Assembly: GCA_013365325.1 (NCBI GenBank)
Contig: JABVXV010000254.1
Span: forward strand, 1 to 64,000
DNA: 64,000 nucleotides
Direction: 5' to 3'
DNA from: Dipetalonema caudispina
Taxonomy: Eukaryota > Nematoda > Chromadorea > Rhabditida > Onchocercidae
Shown here: positions 31,501-43,948 of the stretch, one piece after another
How positions within the stretch are numbered: the stretch's first letter is position 1
Layout: each line of letters begins with the position of its first letter
The notes under the pieces: model-generated
What the model saw: only the letters and a program-made list of their open reading frames with translations
Told to the model about the DNA's origin: nothing
Database searches by the model: none
Program-made: the position numbers and the translations under genes

Positions 31501-34084
31501 AGAATTAGCAATAAAACTTTTGTAAGCCAGGAAAGTAAACAAAATATATTGCATTTCTTTGGTAATTTTTCGAATGTGGCAAATGTCAAATACAGTTGGA
31601 CAGAGAGCAAGTAGTAGGTCTAACTTTACAAAAACTGAAGTCTTGAGATACAAGAATGTGTGAATGAAGTAGTCTCGTCTCTATTACGGTAATGTTCGCA
31701 CCATGTTTTGCTGATACCAACCTATTAGTTTCAACCATGGAGAGAACTGAAATTGAAGGTTGTGATATTTCAAAATTTATTTTGCTACAGGATGTATTAT
31801 GGATTTCCGTTTCAAGTTTCGATTTAGATCACATTTTTCTGAAGTCCCAAAAATAGAAGCTGAAAGGACTTTGGTACCTTACCTTCTGCAATTTCCAAAT
31901 CAGTAACAAATGGGAATCAGTTCTTCTAAATGTGCAAATAACTACGGCTACATTTTTCAACCTTCTCTTCCTTCAAATATTTCAAAATTTGATTTTTCAT
32001 AAATATCTCAGTAAGAGGTCAAACTCTGTATTTATTGCAACCACTTTTCGGATTATTTTTTGCATCATTCAATGGGCTGATTCCAAAGTTTCTACATTCG
32101 ACTGATTCTGCTCAACTTGCCAACGATAAAAATTTAAAAAAATGCCATTTAAGAAATTACTCTCTTTGTCTCTCTTATCGTTCTTTTTTTTTAAATGTTA
32201 TAAAAAATATTGAATGTAAAAACCAAAAAGAAAATTCAAAACGTGTTCGGGAATTTTGTCACCATCATCTTCGCGGATAAATAGAAAAATAAACAAATGA
32301 ACAAGGAGAATGCTAAATAGATCGATATAAGCAAACACTCCTAAGCAAAATGTTGTTAAGTCATTTCGGATACTTAGTAATTTGGCTGTCATCGTTAAAC
32401 TTTTGTCAGTTCAACTAAAAGAAAAACGAAAGAATGCTACGATTGATTGTTGCATTCCAAAATGTAGCGACATATGATGCAAGCATGATTCGACGGTGTT
32501 ATAAGTGTAGTGTCCGGAGGTAAGCTGATGAGGTCGAGTGTCGTAACCTTGACTCAACTTTCTTATAGTTTGTAAATTCCCACATTTTCTTTTTATTCAA
32601 TCCCTAATATTATATCATAGATTATAATTTGCCTCTCCCCTGCAAAACAGCGCTATCATGCCCGGGAGGCGCTTACGGACCTTCTCTCCCTCGTATTGAA
32701 AGTGAAAAGGTATACAAGGACAAATTTCATGTGAATCACACATAAACTTTTATGTGTGGAGTGTGAAGTGCTCTATTACGATGCATTGTACATACAAATA
32801 CACACTCATATATAACTCCATATACCAAAGAAGAATATAACATACATACATATTTATATTTGAAAAATAGTGAACTCTTACAAGATGAATGGTTAATAAT
32901 CACTTCCTATCTTTACTCGAAAATAAAAAAAATCTAAATTTCTTTGAACATTTAGTTCAGTCCTAATTTAACAAGAAAAATATTGTATTCATCGTCCACG
33001 GTTATGCAGGGAAATTACGGATTTCCTCCCTTCCTACTCTTACATATGCATCCTGTTTATTAAATAATCAAAGATTTAGGTCACCTTACTTAAAGACACT
33101 TGGAAAAATAGGTGAATTTCAGACTAACGATTTACCGTGAATCTAATATTTTGATGAATTTTCGACGAATATATATTTTTTCTTCAAAAGAAAAGAAAAA
33201 TGTAATATAGTTTTTTTTGTGTCTCCTTCATTTTGACATAAACATCTCATGTTTTCCTCATTTTCAGATATACATTCAAAATTACTTCTTGACTGTCTAA
33301 CATCGGCTAACCCTATCCTGCAAAAGATAATTTATTAGAAGTAAGCGGGATTCAAGAATTTGCAGAGAAGTTGGTGAGGCTTCTTCGACTTTTCCCACTG
33401 AATACGTGGAGTTACTTTTGCTTCCAGTAACTACTGAAAAAAACGACCAAAAACTAAGCTACACTAAGGTCTTGCGAATCGCAACTTGGTAATTTTATAC
33501 AATATTAAACGATTCTCGATTTCGTATTGAGCAACAGTAGCGCAATGACAGAGATGATGACATCGAGGAGTTAAGAACTCTTGAGGATGTGAAGAGAACG
33601 CCATACAAATGCTATACAAAACTTTGACGGACACATCAGCGCAGAATAAATCAAAATAGACCCAAATACATGTAAAATTTGATAGAAACATGTTATAACA
33701 CAGTGGACTGATCTTGCATATCTTCAACACTTTTACTTCAGAGATAAATATACCTATAGAAACATACATCACGAAAACTAATATGTAATGGACAGACAAA
33801 AAACATGAAATCCGGTAAAAGAACTGACAGCTGCTTCCCAGCTTCTTTGAAATGAAAGGGAAAAAGGATCGTTCCATAAATTCATTATTATGTTTATTTG
33901 GCACATCCATCTTTTCTTCTTACCAAGAAAAGAAAGTGCAGATTTCCTAAAGTTCTAATGATCTAATTTTCAATTTTTTTACCTAACAAAAAAAAAATTT
34001 TAACTATAGGAATATGTAAATATGCTTCGATTAGTTATGACGACATGATAATCTGTATCAAAAGAATTAAAATACGAAAAAAAC

Positions 34085-34112
34085 CTGCCGATTGTCCTGG
34101 AAACGCTGCCAT
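34085..34112 (-). CDS. gck-1: Candidate first exon of the GCK kinase
   Basis: An ATG in a favourable context (aaaacgATGG) opens MAAFPGQSAG and is followed by a G|gtttttt donor; an in-frame stop lies just upstream. It resembles the short, poorly conserved leader before the kinase domain of MST3-type kinases. It leaves in phase 1, whereas the first kinase exon at 28511 enters in phase 0, so one more small exon would be needed. None with good signals was proved; the strong donor at 29787 (accag|gtaagt) marks one possible site. Confidence 0.25.
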
Positions 34113-37100
34113 CGTTTTTAGCGTTCAGCCGATTAAGAATAACTTCTCCAAGTGATATTCTTCTTTCCTGGTCTTCTCAATAAATCTAATCTGTCTGGTC
34201 TGAACTGCAATTAAAATGAAAAAGTAATGATACAAAACATGTAGGAAACAATAAATCTTTATAACACGCCGTATCAACAAATACTGCAATGTTACAACGA
34301 ACATGATATTTTTTAAAGAATTAAAAAAAAACATTCAGCTATATTTCCATTATCGTAGGACCACACAAACTACCTGGTCAGTTTAGTGCAACTTCATTAC
34401 TTATATAACTCGAAAAATGACCAGTGAAATAAGTATTTCTATTTTTCCCACAATTCTGAAATATTATTTAAAAAATCAGCATTTTAAATGACATTATCTG
34501 CACTTGGATTGGTTTACTGAAAGCAGTGATTTCAACGACTTGAAAATGATGGACAGCTTCTAAGAAGATTACATACAATATATTTGAACATTCTAAATAT
34601 TCGAAAAAAACTTGAACTATTTAGAAAATTTCCAATTTTCCCATATCTCAAATGAATTAGCTTCGTCTTTTATACAGCAAAATTAATACATATAATCACA
34701 TTCCAAACATTAAAGTTAAAAAGCATACAATGAGTTAAGCAATTCAAAAAAAAAAAAAAGGAAGCGAATAAGAATTGCTTCGCAAACACTATTCGGTAAG
34801 AGTAAGCAAGCTTTTTACAGAGCTGAATTGAATGAAATAACAAAGGATTAAAAAAAAAAAATTCTGACATGTCTGAAACAGATTTAATTTTTTCAAAACA
34901 GCTAACAAATAAAATGTGTGAAATAGGCTTAACAAATGGAAAAAGATAACAGAGTTTTTAGCAAAAAAAAAAAAAAAAAAAAAAAGAATTTATAATATTT
35001 AAAGAAGTCTGTTGTGCTACAATATACAATCTCTCGGTATCTCTAGCAACCATCTCCTTTCCTATCAATCTTCGCTTTTTTTTCACTTTTATTCTGATTC
35101 GCTTACAAAAAAAGCCATATGTTATCTGTATTTTTTTCAGTATTAACAAAAATTAGAGTAAAATTATTTGTCTTATTTATTACCTCATAAAAAGTAAAAT
35201 CTGAAAGAAAAGAAAAAAAAAACATTGAAAGACTTATTCATAAAATACGAGAAGTAAGAGTGGGATAAAAATATGGAAGTCAAAAAAGAATGAGGAAAAT
35301 TGAAAAAAAAAAAAAAAATCTTCAAGTTGAACCATTTTATTTTCATATTTTATATAGAATTCATTTAACTCAGTGAATTTTAAAGATTGTACGCTAATAA
35401 TGTCTGCAATTTGAAAATGTTTTTCTTCATTGCTAAGACATGTTTCGATTTATAATTCGCGAAACTTTTAATTGAACTTCTCTCTTAATAATTCTCTCTT
35501 TCATTGAACTAAAAAATCCTGTAATTTTTTTTAAGGACAAAATAATTGTTGAAAAAATAATCCACGAAAAATATTTCCCCTCTTTTTTTTTTTGATAATA
35601 AAAATGATTAAAATAAAACAAGAGAAAAATGCAAAGAGAAGAATGCAATCATTTTTCTACCCTAAAAAAAAAAAAACATGGATTGTAATTTCATGAATAC
35701 ATTCTAAAAAAAAAAAAAAAAAAATTCTTCTCAACTGTAAATAAGCTACTCAAACAATAACAACTGTATTATTTGCTAATGTAAAAGCCAAGAGTGAACA
35801 AAACGAAATGAAAGAAGAATATCAAGGGAGAATTCCTTGCAACAACACTACAGCCATCATCATCATCATCCATCCTATCGACCGTGTGCACATTACCAAT
35901 CACACAACTCATCACAATCACGCCTTCAATAAAAAATTATATTTTTACGAGTTGAAACGCTTTTCTGCAATAACTGCATTCTTTCGTCCTTCGTATCACA
36001 TACCACACAAATCGAAAATTATCATGAATTTAGCCATAAATGTATCAGAAAGTACTGAGATATGTTTGGAAGTATTATATATACTTCTGATATAAATCGA
36101 TATTTCTTATCATCATTTCTCATTGATAGCAGCAGTGCACTCAAAATTTTTTAATTCATATTTACTTGTAATATCTATCTTTGATATCAAGAAAATTCAA
36201 ATTATACTTTAAAACCTTTAAAAAATCGTCCAAATAGTGCCATATATTTGCTAACCTAATCGTTTTTTGCAGCCAAGAAATTCAAAGACATCGAAAGATA
36301 CGATGGAAAGGTGATGAATAATGTATGCAAATAAGGAGAAAAGAGGAATCGGTTCCATAACAGAAAATGTTAGTCAGTTACAATCGATTTCTTTCTTTAT
36401 CTTGAAAGATGGCATCATTTGCATCCTCTTTACAGCCAAGTATCATCACTTTCGTTGTAATGTTTTCTCACTCAAAGCCGGAAGAATTTGTGGAACTCAA
36501 ATTTTTTATTTTACTTTAAAAATACCAAATTTCAATCGTTTGAATGAATAATGTCAAAGTCCTTTTATCTTTTTACCTTATTAGTTGAATCATGCTTATA
36601 ATAAACTGATAAATTATCCAGCAAAACATTACATCACATTAGGAGGCTTAATTCACAGGCATTTTCATGTTCAACTTCATAAATTAAATTCTAAAAATAT
36701 TTTAAGTACTTTCCAGTACTCCTTTCATACAATTAACAGCATAACGAAGATCTTCTTTAGAAGATATGTAAAAGCTTACGCTTATAGGACAACTAAATTT
36801 ACGTAACCTTTTATTAAATTCATATTTAAAAACAAACAAACATACAAAATCAAAGATTGCATAACTTTGACTTCTTTCAAAAGTTAATGTGTCAAGAGGA
36901 ATTAAAAAAAATGCCCCTCATAAACTCTTTACGATCATCCTCGATAACTATGTTATTTTTATCATCAATTTGTAATTATTCTTAACAATGTCTACTACTT
37001 CATTTTTCAACCTATATTTTTAAAAAAATAGTAGAAAAAAAAAAACCTAAATTAACATTTTAATTTAAAAATCCTAATCTCGAGATATTATTCAAATCCA

Positions 37101-39928
37101 AAAAATGCAAACAAAACTTCACCAATTTAATAAACTTAGGCAAACATTCATTCGAATTAATATAAGATACGAGAAGCCTATACTAAGTACATACACGTAA
37201 CCTAACAAATAAGTACAAACGTAACCGTAACAACAGCACTACAGTAACCCGAAAAGAGTTCCAAAAGCATATATTGATATAAGCGCCTGGTATATTTTTA
37301 AGCAGAATTATTTACAAAATTTATGTTAAATTCAATCTCTTTTTTCTTCACTTCTAATTTTCTACACTCTTAGATTATCTCTGTGAACAGCTAAAGCATT
37401 TCACTTTCCAAATGACCTTTTCTTCCCGATCTATTATTACTACTTCATATTCCAAGTTTAATATCAAATGTAATATATATTATCCTCCTCACCAACTATC
37501 CTCCCTTTAGCTTCCTGCAAAAATTCCAAAAATTCCAATTTCAATTTTAAGTGTTAAGTTTATGGCCATAATTTATACTCGGGAAGTATTGCCATCATCT
37601 CTAAGATAAGGTTCTAGCCATACAATAATAAATATCTGTCGAGCCACTTTATGGGCTCATTAAAATATTTCAGAAGAGAAGAATTCTAAAGATAAAAAAA
37701 AAAGAAAAAAAAAATGCTTCTGTCTATTACAACATAAACATCATATTTTTCAAATGTGACAATTGTTAAGGCTTGTGATGTAGTGAATTTATTCAATGGT
37801 TATTTGTAAAAAAAAAAAAAAAAAAAGGGAAGAAAACAAATAAAATGAAGGGAAGAATTTGTTTGCTGCTATAATATGTGTCATCAAAAATAATTATGAA
37901 ATGTAATATAGTTCTCAAACGGCATAAATATTTGATGGCAAAATCATTAATAATTTCCACCTATGACCTTTTTGCCTGTTTTATCGATTGTTAAAGAAAA
38001 TCCCAGAATATATATGCTTGAAATTTATCATAACTCAAACTTTATATGAGCAGCAAAATTTTAATGAATTTTGCAATGTAAGCCAAATGTAGAATGGTGT
38101 AAAGTATCTCACATATTATCATTACTTATGGAATGTTAGTTGATATTAGAAGAAGGAGAAGTGAGAAAGATAAATATAAATATCTACACAAAATACTAAC
38201 ATCCTTAAGTTCAGGTCGAGATTACTCTTAAAAGTGAGAGGTAATTTCATCGATGTAATCGTTGAAAATCTTCACTATCCTCGTAATGTTGAGTGTTACA
38301 AATTGTGTTCAATAAACTAATTAAGAAGTGAAAATTAAGTTTTAATTAGTCAAAACAATCAGTAGTTTAATTAGCACTGATCAAGTACAAGAGTCAGATG
38401 ATATTTTAAATGAATCACAACTCATTGCTTTTCTGTAAATTCTTTAGCAACAAAATATGGATAAAGTATCAAGCTGAGAAACAAAGTTCAAGGAAGATGA
38501 TCACAGTGATCAAAAATTACTCTTTCATGTTATGATCTTCTAGCTATCTTCTTTCAAAAAGATGAATACCAAAATCCGTTGAATATTTATGGAAAACTAT
38601 AAATGAATAGAAATGAAATTTAAAAGGAAACTAAATGAATTAATTGTTAGGATGAGGAATTAAATAAATTGTCAGATGTTTGCAAAAAGGCGAGGTAATG
38701 TTAGAGTTTATAATACGATGTAATAGCTATTATTGTTAGAGTATTGATTTATTAATTACTAAAAAAACAAACAAATATGTTAACGAGTTCTATAAATTTT
38801 CATTTTGAAGCTTAAGAATTTTGTTTCATTGAATATTTGCTGAAATATTCCAACAATCAAACATATTTTTCTGTGGATCGATATCGTTAAATGAAAATAG
38901 CAATCCTTTGAAACAAAATTGTGACTATTTAAAAACGTCATTACACACGTGAAGGCAATAAAACCTTCCGTAAACGTAATATGGATAACATAACCTTGTC
39001 TATTATAAATATATCTTATAATTGAAACAATGTGTTAAAAATATTCACGGCAAAAAGCAACCAGAGATAATTTTTACAAACAGATTTAATCAGCACCTTA
39101 AAAAGATTGATATCTCTTGCATAATGGTAAACAATTCCATCGATAGTCCGTGCAGCTAAACAGAACAATTTGACATGTACGTGACCTATATGAGACGTGT
39201 TACATGGACTTTGAAACATCATACGACAATTGATTTGTCTAAATGAGATCATAAAATTAGATCAGATTATGCGCATCGAGTACAAGAGAGTCACTTATAG
39301 GATGATTGGGAAATGTAAATTATTTAAGAAGGAATCAAAAATTGAAAAGAGTTCAGGTGAAAAAACAAGAAAGAGTATAATCTCTGAGGAAATTACATAG
39401 GCTGCTAGCATTAATTAGCTCAAGTATTAATTAAGATATATAAGTAATAATGTTCATTGGCAGAGAGATAATGCTTTATTTAGAGATTGTGAAGATTGAT
39501 AAGATTTGAGAAATAGCATACAATTGGAGATTCTTGGGAAGAATAGAACGGAAAAAAGAACGTTTAACTGAAACAATTTGTGAACGGCAGAAAATTTCAC
39601 GTTGAAGGTTAACGCCCGAAATGCTAAAATCAATAAATTGAGTAATTCCGTAGTTCTCTCTGCCAACATTTTTGTTTTTTGATTAAATATTGTCGGGGGA
39701 TTTAATGGTTTCTAAAGTGTGACAATCATTAATTTCAATCATTAAGTGTATAGTAACATTTATTCAATACTATTCCATTCCAATTTATTATTTAAATAAA
39801 AAAATGAATAGAAAGATAGTTATTGAAATGTGTAATTTTTTTTTAAAAAAAAAAAAATTCGTTAATTCCATCTCCTCTTGCAATTTTAGTTTATTTAATA
39901 TTCAAGAATTTTCTCTGAATTAGTGACA

Positions 39929-42900
39929 ATGGCACGACGTCCGTTTGTTTATTGGGCACAAAACGAGAGATTACTTTTTCTAACGATTGATTTAAAAGAT
40001 TCATCGGTTAGATTATTTCTCACTTCTTTTATTTCACATTCACACTCTTTTATTTGATAAATATTTGATATACAGAGTTCAATATAGTTAATCCATTTTT
40101 TCAGGTACCAGTAAATTACTTTTGCGCTAGACTAATCCTTTTAAATTAGTATCCATAGCATGATTGGAAGATTTGCGATACCGACTTGAAAGAATGTACA
40201 TAAGTGAGTTAGTAAAGTGTATGAAATCTCCAAGTTGTTTCTTTTTATAGAGAGAAACTTAAGATATGTTGATAAATATTTGATCAGCATCCGTCTTTAA
40301 ATTACAAATTCAATGCAGTTTATAGTTTGAAGAAGTCTGTATTGAGGAAGAGTCTGGTATCTTGAAGTGGTTTATTAATTAATTAGAATTTTTATGTTTA
40401 CATTCCAAAAGGTTTATTTCCAAAAATTATTTTCAGGATGCCAACTATGCTATAACGGGTAATGCATTTGAGTTTCGTGCTACTGGAGTTGGTGCGCACG
40501 GTCGATGTGAATACTCCTTTGAATTACCATTATTTGCAGGAGTAGAAATGGAAAAGGTAATTCTTATAGTGGGATTTCATATTAATTAAATTAATGGTTG
40601 TATACATTACGTCGTTAAATTATTGCTAACTAATTTAAGTTTGAAAAATGTATTACTAGCTGCAGTTTGGTAGCTTGCTTCTAGCAAAATATTTGCAATT
40701 CTCAGGCCGGTCAAGAAGGTGGAAGCAAATTGCTGTATGTTTTGAAAAAGAAGAATGCCATGTGGTGGCCTACTATTTTGGAAGATGGTAGACGATATTC
40801 TTGGCTTCGTGTATGCAAACTTTACACTTTATAATCTTGTATACTGTCTTGTACCTTCGTGTACTTTACATTTTATTTTCTTCTATGGAACGTAAAAATT
40901 GAACAACTAAAAATATGTTTCGAGGTTTCAGTAAAATCTTGAATACAGAAGGAAAGTTATTAGCCTTTTCTTTATTTTCCAGTTCAGAGTATTACTTTGG
41001 GCGAATTCTAAAGCGATTTCAAAAGAAGCAAAATACAGTGGAAAATGCGCTTCCCAGTGGTTATCTGCTTTCTTGAATGCTATATAGTGGTACTGTAATG
41101 AGACATTTTTTAAGATCGATTTCGATCGATTCGAAGATCCAGATGAAAGTGAGACGGAAGAAGATTATGAAATGATAAACATGAATGTTTGTCTTTCTTC
41201 TTCATTGAGGAATGTTAATAAATTGATTTCATTAGTTTTTATTAATTCACGAATTTCAAATTTTTATTGTAATTCCAAATATTTATAGCGTACACCAGAA
41301 GCGGAGATGGATGCAATAACACAGCGTATTTTTAAAGAATGCCGTACCAGTCCAAAGACGGAAACGGAATTTATCAATGAAGGTTGTAATTTTTGTTAAT
41401 TTGAGTTTTTTATCATCATTGAATTAGAAAGATGCTTATATTTTGTTGCTACTTTTTCTATCTTTTCAGCTATAAATGTCTGAATCTTATTTCAGTAAAG
41501 CATTTCGCCAAAAAATGTAACCAATTGCTGGCGCAATACCTTTTTGCTTACAACTTATCATTATTTATACTTCATGCATATTTACTATTTACTTTGCTCT
41601 TCAAATTCATTGCTGGAAATGGTAAGCTTGTTTCGTTGTTTACATCTAATAGCTTTCATTGCTAAAGAAGTGCAGAAGTAGCGATAAAGGCAGATATTAG
41701 CTGTAATGTTTTTGGGTAAAAATTTACATGTGTTATATAGTGGCAGCATAAAGACATTCAATAAATTTATATACAAAGTTGCTGTTCTGATATAATGCTT
41801 TTTCGTCGTTATTGGCATATGTAACCACATTTTGCAGAATTCGTTTTCAGAATATTATAACTCATTTTGGCAAAATAATGCCAGCAGTATAAAACTTGCA
41901 ACAGTTTTACAGCTAGTTGACGTTGTACATGCACTAATTGGTTTCACAAAAGGTAGTTATCGAGTTGGGCTTATACAGGTTAAAATACACTTCATATTTA
42001 TTATTAATATTTTCTTAGTTTAACTGGTGATCAAAATTGCTGTAAACGTAGCAGAGACTCGTTAGTAGCACTATTATTGTCAGAATGAAAGTTTTATATG
42101 TTAATTACGATATTCCCTCCAGTATTTGATTCTTATTATGTATTTTTAATTTCTGATAGGTTTGTGGACGTTTGGCGTCCATATATATTATTGATGGCTG
42201 TCCAGATGTGCAAAGTTCATTGACCACTTTTATTTTGATAATCGTTTATTTTTCGATTGAAATTTTCCGGTGAGATTCTTTTCCAAAAAAAAAAATTCAA
42301 TCTATGAATATAGATTGTTTTCCAATACGCAATATTTGGTTCATTGTTCATTTGCTTTCAAGTTGTTTTTCATGACTTTTTAATAGTATCAGTAAGAAAT
42401 TCTGTCTACATCATGTATCTACAACTATGAGTAACGATGCTGCGACTTTTGTTATGTTAACGAAGTGATGATTCTGTGCAAGTTAGCTCAGTAATGTGAA
42501 TTTTTGGCCCTTTGATGTTTTCAGAAGAACAATTTTTTGATTTAAATATACTAATGTGTGCTTTTAGTTATCCATACTATGTGTTCAGCAGCTTGAAAAT
42601 TGAAATTTCGTTGCTCACGTGGTCACGGTACAGTGTGTGGATGGTACTTTATCCAGTTGGTTTACTTCTTGAAGGTAATTTTAGATTTTGGAAAACAGAA
42701 TATTTTTCTTACTTATTTTTGTCCTTCACAGTACACGTTTGCGACCTTTCTTTATGGACGCCATAGATGAAAGCGTTTGATTTTCTCTGCTTATGATAAG
42801 AGATCCAGCGTATCAGTCGCAGAATGTGATAGGACAAAAATAGAAAGTAGCACAAAATCGTCTATGTTTTTTAACTTTTTCCGTAATTAATTTGATAAAA

Positions 42901-43771
42901 GAATATTTGGGAGTAACAAGCTTGAAACAGGGTAAGAAACGATTTTCAGGTACTCTAAACTTCAATTTACATTTATTTTAAAATACTGGGAACTTTTTTC
43001 CTTTATATTAACAGATTCATTTAGATATCTAGTTAAATTCATCAGTTTTTCAGGAATAACCATGTATCGATCCATTCCTTATTATTATCGAACTGAAAAA
43101 TATAGTATTAAATTACCTAATTTTGCAAATATTGGCTTCAATTTCAGTATTGTTCTTGGAATTTTTTTTCTGTTCATATTTCCTTTTGGTATGTTTTCTT
43201 ATGTATGTACCGGTCATGGCTATTCAAAATAGGTGGTAAAAATCTGGGTCAATTTATCATTTCCTAGAAAATGTGAACAATCTCAGCTTACCCTACTATT
43301 AATGATGATGTAATTCAACATTAGCAGAATCTATCAGAAATCGTTACTGAATCGTTCAAAATTTGTTGATTTTTTCTCTTTATTCAATGGTTCAAGATGC
43401 TATTGTTTCTTAACAGAGTTTTCATTTCCTTATATTCATACTTGATAAACACAGACGGGAAAGCATTTCTTTTATCAAATCTTTACAATACCAAAAATGT
43501 CTCCAAAATTAGGTGCATATATATGTACGCAATAGTTCACTATCGATTATGACAGTTTCAAGCTGTTCTCTGTGAAACTTTGTTCGATCCAGTTTAAATT
43601 TCATTTCAGAATGAGTCTGGAGTACTTTATTTATGATTATTTTTCAAATATTTCCTACTGTTTGGCAGAATTAATTAAATTTTAACTTTTACAGTGGCAG
43701 TGCATTTATTATGGCATATGTGGTTGCAACGGTGCAAGAAATATAAAGGTCTGCTTAAAAAACTGGCTTGA
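39929..43771 (+). CDS. HACD3-like very-long-chain 3-hydroxyacyl-CoA dehydratase with CS domain
   Basis: Third step of ER fatty-acid elongation: dehydrates 3-hydroxyacyl-CoA to trans-2-enoyl-CoA. Exons in phase: 39929-40006, 40437-40556, 40706-40810, 41115-41186, 41289-41382, 41496-41621, 41851-41978, 42160-42269, 42568-42674, 43054-43188, 43695-43771 (383 aa; human HACD3 has 362). Residues 1-100 form a CS/p23-like domain (VYWAQNERLLFLTIDL to AMWWPTILEDGRRYSWL), then an acidic linker (IDFDRFEDPDESETEED), then a multi-pass PTPLA domain. The catalytic Tyr and Glu of the family sit in YPVGLLLE (about Tyr306 and Glu313). The protein ends KKLA, a KKxx ER-retrieval motif. At exon 7 two acceptors lie 13 bases apart; only the second (after 41850) keeps the frame. 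A lone acceptor at 39887-39889 may be a spliced-leader site. Confidence 0.93.
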
Positions 43772-43942
43772 AAAAGTCAACAGATTTATCGATATTAATC
43801 GAATTGCATCATATTTCGCATTATGTGGGTTATTTAAATGAAGTATTGCATTCATTTTCTCCACTAATCTGGAAAGGTTTTCTTTTTTAGAGTGAAGTAT
43901 ACTTTCAGCTTTGTTCGAAAACTTTTTCTTTTCAAAGTGTAA

Positions 43943-43948
43943 AATAAA
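43943..43948 (+). terminator. Poly(A) signal of the HACD3-like gene
   Basis: AATAAA about 170 bases after the TGA stop. Confidence 0.45.

Larger units (their letters stand above)
28512..39880. other. Coding-poor 11 kb, probably kinase 5' intron and promoter DNA
   Basis: No conserved protein exon was found. The plus strand is rich in A runs (for example about 34963-34984, 35705-35723 and 37807-37826), the orientation seen in introns of minus-strand genes here, so minus-strand transcription is plausible. TA repeats occur near 29597-29612 and 31259-31289. A 148-codon minus-strand frame (33464-33910), a 42-codon plus-strand frame (30657-30785), an exon-like stretch (36273-36310) and a GC-richer island (32505-32710) are described separately. 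Confidence 0.6.

Noticed and set aside
32520..32555. CTGATGAG followed by GTAAC, reminiscent of a hammerhead ribozyme core
   Set aside because: The GAAA box is missing, stem II cannot pair, and no cleavage-site stem was found.
39016..39252. 78-codon minus-strand frame upstream of the HACD3-like gene
   Set aside because: No domain, no splice signals that connect to the kinase, AT-rich codon use.
41838..41850. Upstream acceptor (tttgcag) for HACD3-like exon 7
   Set aside because: In the required phase it leads to TAA within eight codons, so the acceptor 13 bases downstream is used.
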